From assembly GCA_963170055.1 (NCBI GenBank), contig CAUJGJ010000072.1, forward strand, positions 1,335,001 to 1,352,500: 17,500 bases of DNA, in the 5' to 3' direction. The translations under genes were made by a program, and so were the position numbers. Source of the stretch: Halisarca cf. caerulea. Lineage: Eukaryota > Porifera > Demospongiae > Chondrillida > Halisarcidae. Every line of letters starts with the position of its first letter. Positions within the stretch are counted from its first letter, which is position 1. Under the pieces are notes generated by a model, which did not search any database, was not told the origin of the DNA, and worked only from the letters and a program-made list of their open reading frames with translations. Of this stretch, positions 9,673 to 17,500 are shown one piece after another.

Positions 9673-10008
9673 TAGAGGAAAAAATAGAAGTTCAGCCAAA
9701 TGAAAATTCAGCCACCCTGTTCTCAACGAAGGCAGAGCGTATTAATGTCCAATCAAGTACAGATATGGACAATCTCAATCCTGACTGTTAATCAAACTTT
9801 GTTGGCTATGCGTTTCAGATGCGTGAAAAAGCGGGCATATTTGTAACGTGGCCGTAAAGATAGAGATTCGGCACAAAAAATACAAGTTCGTTCAGCGCTA
9901 TCTTTCTCAGCGATACATTTTCAAACGTGCTTCAAACTTACAAATGTCACACTCAGACATGTCAGCTACAACGTACTTGTTTTTTGCTGTCGTTGCTTCC
10001 TCGTTCGC
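9673..10008 (+). repeat. Inner terminal inverted repeat, left arm
   Basis: Reverse complement of 15507-15843 with only scattered differences by eye. It starts TAGAGGAAAAAAT and ends near TTCCTCGTTCGC. It contains two copies of TTCAGCCA (9691-9698 and 9707-9714), with a third at 10043-10050. These are candidate transposase-binding iterons. Weak similarity continues inward, including GATCACGTGA near 10211 in the left and 15275 in the right. Confidence 0.85.
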
Positions 10009-10292
10009 TATACTTCAAACAACGGAATGACACTAACAGAAGTTCAGCCACTCGTGAACCTAACAAATTGTTTTTCCACATCAAATTTTTGAAAGAAAGC
10101 CGATTTTTGCCATTCAGCTTCAAGCATGAGACATACAGAACTCGAAATAAGCGTTTAGCACTCAACGATGGAATACAACCTGGCCTCTAGCTCAGTCTAC
10201 AACACATTCTGATCACGTGACTATACTTGTCTCCGGCGGGCGGGAAATTTGAGGTTAGCGGACGTTGCACATCTAGGCCAAGTTTTACCGAG
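10009..10292 (+). promoter_or_regulatory. Leader region of the transposon's plus-strand gene
   Basis: Lies between the inner inverted repeat and a good splice donor at 10293 (ACCGAG then GTAGGT). It holds a GC-richer patch (CTCCGGCGGGCGGG, about 10230-10244) and the E-box palindrome GATCACGTGA. A promoter with a non-coding first exon is inferred from position and the donor only. Confidence 0.3.
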
Positions 10293-10627
10293 GTAGGTTC
10301 ATCCATTTTTGTTAGTTAGTTCCCTGATAATAATTAAGGTGATGATATTATGGATATTATTATAAATTGAAGTCATATTGTAACAGTTGTAAAATGTTCA
10401 AAATTTAGCTAATTTAATTGCCATGATCACTCCCTAGCTGCAAAGAACAGCTATAGAAGCTAGATTTTACAAAATTGATCATGCCAATGTTCATTATGGA
10501 TTCAAAGGAATCTAATATGCTGTGATGGCATGCATGCTCCAGCTATTTTCAAGTAAAATTAATATTATCACAGTTTGTGATCTAAGTCCCAATAGAAAGC
10601 AATGCACCATACCATTGGTTTTTGCAG
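10293..10627 (+). other. Putative 5' UTR intron of the transposase gene
   Basis: Begins GTAGGT after CCGAG and ends with the T-rich acceptor GGTTTTTGCAG directly before an in-frame ATG (10628). These are consensus GT-AG borders. No coding sequence in this interval fits the transposase. Confidence 0.4.
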
Positions 10628-12506
10628 ATGCTACCGATTCCTTCCTTGAAGTCCCGGATAATGTCAAGCAAATTGCATACGCAGAGAGTCTCAAAGGTAC
10701 CACAAATTCCGACGATTGAACAGGCCAGACCAACAGCTTACAAACTATGGAATATGGACACAATGCAAGAAGCAATAGCCGAAGTGGAAAAGGGCATGTC
10801 TATACGAAGGGTAGCAGAATGCTACGAGATACCTCGGACAACTCTACAAGATTATGTTAGGGGACAGTCAACACTGTCTTCAAGGTCTGGTGCTCCAATA
10901 CTTACAGTAGATGAAGAATCTGAGTTAGCAACATTCCTTGTTGAGGTAGCCAAAATTGGCTATCCTCATACCCACCAGCAAGTGCTAAACAAGGTTCAAG
11001 CAATTGTTGATGCAAAAGGACTCAACAGGCTTGTAACATTTGGCTGGTGGCAGAGCTTTGCACACCGACACCCTGACCTAACTCTAAAGACAGCTGCACC
11101 ATTGGGCATGTCAAGGGCCAAGGCCACAGATCGCAATGTGCTGCAACGGTACTTTACCATGCTGGAGGAATGCCTGGATACGCATGACATTATGAATAAG
11201 CCATCACGTATCTATAATTGTGATGAGACAGGGATTCCTTTAAACCCACCTTGCCCAAAAGTCATTGATAAGGTGGGGACAAGGAATCCCTGTTATGTTA
11301 CAGGGGACAGCAAAGTACAAGTTACAGTTCTAGCCTGTACTAATGCAGCAGGGATTGTAATTCCGCCCATGGTTGTCATAAAGAAGCGTCCCATTACAGA
11401 GCATATTTGTGAAGGAGAAGTTCCGGGAACTGCCTATGGATTGTCTGATAGTGGGTGGATGAACCGTGAGCTATTTTCAACATGGTTTTCCGAGCACTTC
11501 TTGCAATACGTACACCGAGACCGTCCAATTTTGCTTCTCATGGACGGTCATTCATCACACTACGATCCATCCATGCACCATCACAATGGCAGCTGAAGAA
11601 GGTGTAATTTTATGTGCATTACCGCCCAACACAACTCATTTGACACAGCCTCTGGACCGTTCATGCTTTGCACCTCTCAAGGCAGCATGGAGAGAAGCTC
11701 GTCAACATTTTCAGGCCAGTCACCCAAACAGAGTGTTAACAATCCATGACTTCAACAAAGTCTTCAGTGAAGCCTGGATCAAGGGGATGTCCATGAATAA
11801 CATTACTCAAGGTTTCAAAGTAGCAGGAATATACCCATTCAATCCTGACGCCTTACTTGATGCTACAGAGATCTGTGTCATGAACAAGCCTAAGACAATT
11901 ATGGAGAAGACAGGCATTGCATATATACCATTATATGGGCATGCACCATCGGAGGGAAACCCAGCTGAAATGCTTCCTAAAGAGATTGACAGGACGTACA
12001 TATGTACGGCAAGGCAACAATCTTCAATAAGCAACATGTTAATCAAGCCCATTCCTCCTAGTGCCATACCTACAAAGAAAGAGAAATCAGCAGGGCAGAT
12101 TCTGACCAGGGAAGGTAATCTGAAATTGATCAAGGAAAGGCAAAAACTAAAAGAAGAAAATGAGAAAATGAAAGAAGAAAAGCGAAAGGCAAGAGAAGAA
12201 AAAAAGCAACTGAAAGAAGAAAACAGGAAGGCAAAAGAAGAAAATGTCACTGAGAAGAAGAAAGGAGAGAAACAGAAGGCCAAAATTAAGAAAAAAGTTT
12301 CAGAGAACGAAACTCTAAGGAAGAAAGCAGAAAGGATAGCAAATGAAGAAACCAAGAGAAAGAATGAAAACGAGCACAAGGTGACCGAAAAAAACTTAAA
12401 GGCTAATACAGAAGTTCAGAAGAAAGATGAGAAATATGCAGTAACCTTTACACCTGGTCCAAGAGTAGAATCAAGAAAGTCCTCAAGGAAAGCAACAATT
12501 ATTTGA
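10628..12506 (+). pseudogene. Pogo/Tigger-type (CENP-B/jerky-like) transposase, one frameshift
   Basis: DDE transposase for cut-and-paste transposition. Candidate starts are ATG 10628 and ATG 10661, the latter with the better context (A at -3). A psq-type helix-turn-helix covers about 10740-10860 (WNMDTMQEAIAEVEKG, then IPRTTLQDYVRG). A CENP-B/Tc5-type HTH covers about 10890-11085 (FGWWQSFAHRHPDL). The catalytic core has Asp in YNCDETGI (codon 11222-11224), Asp in LLLMDGHSSHY (11543-11545) and Asp in THLTQPLDRS (11655-11657), a spacing of about 107 and 36 residues, which fits the pogo group. After HSSHYDPS the frame shifts and continues from about 11576 (TITMAAEEG, LPPNTTHL) to the stop at 12504-12506. 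The C-terminus (12120-12420) is a Lys/Glu-rich coiled-coil-like tail. The break lies between catalytic residues, so the protein should be inactive unless the shift is a sequencing error. Confidence 0.85.
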
Positions 12507-12839
12507 TATTAAAGGTAATATATATAGTCCCTAGTAATCTGATAATCACTCATACAATAGGTTATGATGTTAAATTTGTGATTTAATCACATATTAAATG
12601 CTGATTTGGAAATTCTCCTTTATACTCTCTACAATTCAGTCTATAGTTGTGCCTTTATAATCGCCAGTGGACTGATTTGCCAATTAATTAGTCAACCTTG
12701 AAGAAATATAAACATATAACATTGTACTCACCCAGATGGCCCACATGATTAACTTAAATAATTAAGATCATGGCATTGTACATGTAAATGTCATGATCTA
12801 AGGTGACAATGCATATATGCTTCAACATTTCTCTTGCAG

Positions 12840-12926
12840 GCACCAACAACTGTAGCACAAGGATTAAATCGAAGCCAGTGGACATACCTCTAAATGATGT
12901 TTACACAGATGAACATTGTGAAGCAG
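12840..12926 (+). CDS. Putative internal exon upstream of the protease-PHD gene
   Basis: An 87-bp interval between a good acceptor (ACATTTCTCTTGCAG) and a donor (GAAGCAG then GTATAT). It is open in only one frame, reading TNNCSTRIKSKPVDIPLNDV and onward, with phase 1 on both sides. Joining it to an acceptor at 13428 keeps phase but meets a TAG at 13448-13450, just before the clear protease frame. Either that junction is wrong or the gene has another lesion. No domain was recognised. Confidence 0.35.
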
Positions 12927-13155
12927 GTATATATATGCACATGAATGATATAAAGCAAGCTATCCTGTTTTCCACAAACATAAATGAATTAGTTTACTTT
13001 GGAATGGAATTCATTCACATGCATTTGTGTTTGCATGACTCTTCATAGAACATGTGGTTAACATCAGTATGTCAGGCTAACGTACAGATTGCATGCATGC
13101 AGCATCATTTTGATGGCTGGTATAAAGTACGTACCTGTTGTCCTACAGTAACTGT

Positions 13156-13159
<4 letters not shown>

Positions 13160-13219
<60 letters not shown>
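13160..13219. repeat. (TA)n microsatellite, about 60 bp
   Basis: Uninterrupted TA dinucleotides. Apparent Tyr-Ile open frames across it are artefacts. Confidence 0.95.
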
Positions 13220-13222
<3 letters not shown>

Positions 13223-13450
13223 GCATGCACAGTCAGTTGGTATCAGAACATATATACCCCTCTGGACTATATTCTCTGACTCCAACCTCTCGCCCGGGTT
13301 TTATGTAAAAAATAATATACAATTATTACGTAGGAATTTCAAACTTTACGCAATTTCATGGTATATGCATGTATGTATACCAATATGGACAGCATTAATT
13401 GTAATTTATATTTGTATTATACTATAGGCAATGTCATATTTTTCATGTAG

Positions 13451-14669
13451 TTGATGTACTCATTGCATGTGGATGATGGGCAAAATACTCCACCTTCAGT
13501 TAGGCCAGAATGGTGGATAAAGGAACTGAAACTCGCAAAATCCGATTTATTGAGGTTGATGAGTGGAGATGAACTAACTGACTCCCTCATGAATGCAGCA
13601 CAAGATCTCCTTGCCAAACAGTTTGCAGGATATTTGAGCTTTCAAGATGTGACATTAGGTAGACTGCTGATGTTCGAACCAGTGCACATGACCTCAAAAG
13701 GATTGGCAGTACAGATTTTGCATACTGGTTAGTTTTATTATATTATTCCATGATTCAATCAATTTTGCAGCCTAAGAGTAGTACTATAGACTATATAATG
13801 GTGCAATGGTCATATTATTTATATCATACACTAGTACTTTCATTGCCCCATGTTGCTACATTATAGAGAATATTATTATAAAGTATACTCATTAGAAACA
13901 TATAAAATTGCTTATACATAACCTAACTGTAGCAGTATTAATCACCATGGCACTAATTGAATGGAACTTAATTCTGCATCTATATACTCTACAGGAGCTT
14001 CCAAACACTGGGTATGCACTGCACTTGATGCACGGACTGACCACAAAGGAACCGGCAGATCATTCAGATTGGATCTAGCAGAAAAGCAATTAAGTTCTGT
14101 TGTTTGACAGTCTATGGGGATTAGGTGGTGATCCGCTGGGGCTTGAAAGGATGGTCGAGCTACAAATATGTAAGATCTATGGCAAGTATACAGGAGATAC
14201 AGTGAAAGTAAAAAAGGTTGCTGTACAACAACAGTTACCAGGCACGGAAGACTGCGGGCTCTTCGCAGTTGCCTATGCAACTGATATCTGCTATGGCAAG
14301 GATCCTGGCAAAGCTAGGTTTGATCAAACAATGATGAAAAACCATTTTAAAGACTGTCTGGAGCGTGGATCCATACACCCCTTTCCGCAGAAATCAAAGA
14401 AAGTGCCAAAACCATCAAGTCCTGTGGACATCAACATTGAAGTCTTCTGTATGTGCAAGATGCCAGAGAGTTATGATCAATCCATGGTGCAATGTGATAC
14501 ATGCGATGGGTGGTACCACAAGAGTTGTGTGGGGATCAGCCATACTAGAAGAATGAAGGGAGTTGAATGGAAATGCAAAGCATGCACATACGAGGACATT
14601 CCACAGTTAGTCCCCAAACCGCAAGAATTTCGATCAAAATTCCCCGCCAACAGATCACAGAAGTTGTAA
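13451..14669 (+). pseudogene. Ulp1-like (C48) cysteine protease fused to a PHD finger, transposon-borne, frameshifted
   Basis: Two exons join in phase: 13451-13727 (donor GTTAGT) and 13995-14669 (acceptor CTCTACAG). Exon one reads RPEWWIKELKLAKSDLL, DELTDSLMNAAQDLLAKQF and ends AVQILHTG; exon two opens with SKHWVCTALDA. This is the front half of a SUMO/Ulp1-type protease with catalytic His in KHWV (14006-14008). The frame then meets TGA at 14105. The +1 frame resumes with FDSLWG (Asp 14106-14108), QQQLPGTEDCGLFAVAY (Gln near 14226-14234, Cys 14253-14255) and continues. A C4HC3 PHD finger follows at 14448-14585: CMCKMPE, QCDTCDGWYHKSC, then WKCKAC, of the C-x-C type seen in CXXC1-like readers of histone H3. 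The likely role is proteolysis of SUMO or a polyprotein, with chromatin contact through the PHD; this is inference. The single frameshift between His and Asp should inactivate the protease. Confidence 0.75.
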
Positions 14670-14765
14670 TGCCTAAAGCTGAGCAGTTTTCAGTATCTCT
14701 TGAGTTTTTTACATACATGTCCTAGCTGGATTTTTATGTAAATTTTTTGGGTTTTGTTTTGCTTT

Positions 14766-15377
14766 TTACTGTTGTATTCCTCTTTCTAATAGCCTGCTTA
14801 TGTTGTAAAAGATATGTAAAACTTGGTTCAGTGGCCCCGGCCCAGCATTTTCACTCTCCAATTGCTTGCAAATGGTTTGACATGCTGCCAAATGCTCAGT
14901 ATATGCATGTGAATGAACCACATTAACACCTGTAAGAGAAAGACCTATGTAAAAGTACAATATTGATTGATATACCACATTTCTGTTCTGTATACATTAG
15001 AAAAGTAATGGTTGGTTCTAGTGAGCTGCTATAAAGATCAAAGGCTCAGTTCGATTGGAATGTATTATACGGTTCCACATTACTTACCCAGCTGGTTTTA
15101 TTTAAGTATTATGGTCTATGGCTGTAGTTATTGGTGACTAGCCACAGGGTGATAAAATACATATTATTTCTGTCAGTGACAAACATGTACATGAATAGAT
15201 GTATTATAATCATACCTGGACAAAGAAAGAGCCTAGTAAATCTACTCCATGAATTTCCTACTGAAACAACGCCTGATCACGTGATCCCAGTTGCGTAATG
15301 ATCATCATGCAGTACCGTGATGCATTATATTGTTTGACAAGATCGGCTATATTCATTGAACATAAGGAAATAGCCAT
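14766..15377 (-). CDS. Weakly supported two-exon minus-strand gene inside the transposon, convergent with the protease gene
   Basis: The most convincing part is 14929-14766: an acceptor TTTCTCTTACAG, then VNVVHSHAYTEHLAACQTIC and onward, 54 residues that look helical and end at TAA. A possible first exon runs 15377-15216. It has acceptor-like CTTGCAG followed by CACACCATGG (a near-ideal start context), an open frame MAISLCSMNIADLVKQYN, and a donor CCAG then GTATGA at 15216/15215. The ATG frame hits TAG at 15258-15260, and only another frame (NSWSRFTRLFLCP) is in phase with exon two. The gene is therefore broken or the first exon is wrong. No family was recognised. It would be transcribed inward from the right inverted repeat and end 96 bp from the stop of the protease-PHD gene. 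Confidence 0.3.
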
Positions 15378-15506
15378 GGTGTGCTGCAAGATCCAAGATA
15401 AACGATGAATCAGACACTTCACTCGAACATTTAACAAGTAATTCCATAAAACGGTTTTTTTCTATGGCCGAATGTCAATTAGTGTAGTTCTACCGCTTGG
15501 TGCACC

Positions 15507-15843
15507 GCGAATGAGGAAGCCACGACAGCAAAAAAACAAGTACGTTGTAGCTGACATATCTGAGTGTGACATTTGTAAGTTTGAAATAGTTTTAGAAAAT
15601 TATCGCTGAGAAAGATAGCGCTGAACGAACTTATATTTTTTGTGCCGAATCTCTATCTTTACGGCCACGTTACAAATATGCCCGTTTTTTCACGCATCTG
15701 AAACGTATAGCTGGCAAAGTTTGGTTAACAATCAGAATTGAGATTGTCCATATCTGTACTTGATTGGACATTAATACGCTCTGCCTTCGTTGAGAACAGG
15801 GTGGCTGAATTTTCATTTGGCTGAACTTCCATTTTTTCCTCTA
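15507..15843 (-). repeat. Inner terminal inverted repeat, right arm
   Basis: Reverse complement of 9673-10008. TGGCTGAA, the reverse complement of TTCAGCCA, occurs at 15802-15809 and 15818-15825, mirroring the left arm. A degenerate third copy (TGGCCGAA) sits near 15465. Confidence 0.85.
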
Positions 15844-15934
15844 CATTGTTTCGCTGATAGCTTCTTATTTCGCCGATGTAGAGGTACACTTTTACTAAGT
15901 TTCGTTCCTAGCCACCATTTTCTCCAATTACGTA

Positions 15935-15969
15935 CTAAGTGGTCACTTTCTTTTGGAGGGCAGTGTATA
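15935..15969 (-). repeat. Outer terminal inverted repeat, right end
   Basis: Mirrors 7733-7767. It begins CTAAGTGGTCAC and ends GGGCAGTGTATA. The 91 bp between it and the inner block show what the uninterrupted left end should look like. Confidence 0.8.
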
Positions 15970-16673
15970 CAGTTTTATTATAATACCCTCAGATGATGTC
16001 ATACATCAGAAGCCACCTGGATAGTGTATGCGTAAAAATTTCAATATTGGGATATGCCTGCGGTCAGGCCAGTATACTGTAGGCCAAGCATGCATAACAA
16101 TCATTAGTCATTAATTAACCCAGAAAAGGTCACAATAACAACTTGTGCAAGGTACAGCAACTATAGCAGCTCAGCGGTCTTTAAGTGTTAAAAGGAGATA
16201 AATTAGTTACCACATGGCTTCTAATTCGTTATAGAGAGTAGCATGTTTACTGCATGCATGAGCTAGTTCCACTACTATGCACTTCAGGCTCTCAGTCAGT
16301 AAACATGGGACCACTAGGGCAGGTAGGACAATGGCCTCATCACTTTTCATGCCAATGGAGCATTATCGACTACTATCACAATGGGATCCCGGAATCGAAG
16401 ATAATCATAGCAACCATAGGTGGGTTGCGATACCCACCACTTTCATGTAGCTTCTCCAGGCCTGAAACATGTTAAGCTCTTAGAAGCCATGTGATATAAT
16501 ATATAATATATACATATTGTATCTATCACAATATATATTTTTTTAATTATTATTATTCATGAATAAACTTTAGAACAAAAAGCAAGAATAGAACTAAAAA
16601 TTGGACATTGGACAAGTCATCTTACACAAGAGCCTATAAAACAGATACACAATTAAATCGTTGAATTGATGCA
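15970..16673. repeat. Intergenic flank with a candidate small inverted-repeat element (16211-16493)
   Basis: CACATGGCTTCTAA at 16211-16224 and TTAGAAGCCATGTG at 16480-16493 are perfect 14-bp inverted copies bounding about 283 bp. This could be a MITE, but I see no clear target duplication. The rest is AT-rich and has no recognised gene. Confidence 0.35.
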
Positions 16674-16968
16674 CTAATTTTTCAAGTACGAAAGAGGATC
16701 ATGCAATTGGACACGTGTACGATAGGCCAGGTCTTTGATAAAATCCAGGGTGTCCTGGCTGACGACTCCAGTGGACTCAAAAACAGAGGGATGAAACAAT
16801 GGGTGACACAAATTTCTCTGTACGGACGGCGCTTTGCTATAGCTGCTTCCTTAGCAACAGCTCCAGCCTTAGCAGAGCTCAGATGGAGATATGAAGGAGC
16901 AAAGGTGTCATGGCAAGTTGCATCCCAGACCAATACAGAACCATGTGACCATGGGATGAAAGATAGAC
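16674..16968 (-). pseudogene. Second relic of the retroelement C-terminal domain, frameshifted
   Basis: Read on the minus strand from about 16968: [20 protein letters not shown], then TFAPSY and [15 protein letters not shown]. After CFIP the frame breaks near 16785-16787 and resumes as [21 protein letters not shown], ending LSYLKN with TAG at 16674-16676. It matches, better preserved, the same domain as the fragment at 6315-6737: W-D-x-T-C-x-D-T-x-A-x-S, AGAVA, E-(S/T)-T-G and F-I-x-D-L-A-x-R. Upstream the sequence is cut off by TA repeats, so only the tail of the retroelement survives. Confidence 0.65.
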
Positions 16969-16995
16969 CATATATATATATACTCAGTTCTTGTA

Positions 16996-17463
<468 letters not shown>

Positions 17464-17500
17464 CCCCTTGGTGGTTGTGGATGTGGTTTAGATGAGAAAG

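Larger units (their letters stand above)
7733..15969 (+). mobile_element. Pogo/Tigger-class DNA transposon with long inverted repeats and several genes, containing a nested insertion
   Basis: The two ends are inverted copies: TATACACTGCTCTCCAAAAG at the left and, read on the minus strand from the right, TATACACTGCCCTCCAAAAG, both continuing into AAAGTGACCACTTAG. TA lies at both outer borders, as expected for the TA target of Tc1/mariner/pogo elements. A second, much longer inverted block (9673-10008 against 15507-15843) is nearly identical by eye. The transposase inside carries the pogo-type DNA-binding and DDE signatures. In the right arm the outer and inner blocks are about 91 bp apart. In the left arm they are about 1.9 kb apart, so the left end has taken up extra DNA. 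The element also encloses protease-PHD exons. Alternative: the protease-PHD gene arrived as a separate nested element whose borders I cannot see. Confidence 0.75.

Noticed and set aside
11807..12379. 190-codon minus-strand frame rich in Phe and Ser
   Set aside because: It is the antisense of the Lys/Glu-rich tail of the transposase (GAA/AAG codons read backwards as TTC/CTT).

Overview
The window looks like nuclear DNA of an animal. It is AT-rich, carries GT-AG introns with T-rich acceptors, long (TA)n and (CA)n microsatellites, a tRNA-derived SINE, degenerate retroelement relics of a type common in marine invertebrates, and a pogo/Tigger-class DNA transposon with long inverted repeats. Bacterial-type RTX genes next to such transposons remind me of demosponges such as Amphimedon. 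That is an impression, not something the sequence proves.

Positions 1-5717, minus strand: one uninterrupted reading frame of at least 1905 codons that runs off the left edge. It encodes a secreted protein with a signal peptide, an N-terminal domain with the His/Cys arrangement of peptidase family C80 (the autoprocessing protease of large bacterial toxins), a helical and partly hydrophobic middle, and a C-terminal half built of RTX calcium-binding repeats alternating with a W-F...H...DG-containing beta module. This is a bacterial toxin-like architecture in an animal genome, with no intron in the visible coding part.

Positions 5718-7732: upstream and intergenic sequence with a CA microsatellite and one decayed retroelement fragment (about 6315-6737).

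Positions 7733-15969: a composite DNA transposon. Its ends are inverted copies (outer block of about 35 bp, inner block of about 336 bp). The left inverted repeat is split by about 1.9 kb of other DNA that includes a large imperfect hairpin (8453-9346). Inside the element, on the plus strand, are a pogo/CENP-B-type transposase (10628-12506, one frameshift) and exons of a Ulp1-like (C48) cysteine protease fused to a PHD finger (13451-14669, at least one frameshift). A weakly supported spliced gene (15377-14766) lies on the minus strand. The broken frames suggest the copy is dead, unless they are assembly errors. The unusual point is a pogo-type transposase and a protease-PHD gene enclosed by the same inverted repeats.

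Positions 15970-17500: repeat-rich flank with a candidate small inverted-repeat element, a second relic of the same retroelement domain (minus strand, 16674-16968), a 131-bp (TA)n tract, and a tRNA-derived SINE on the minus strand with recognisable A and B boxes.
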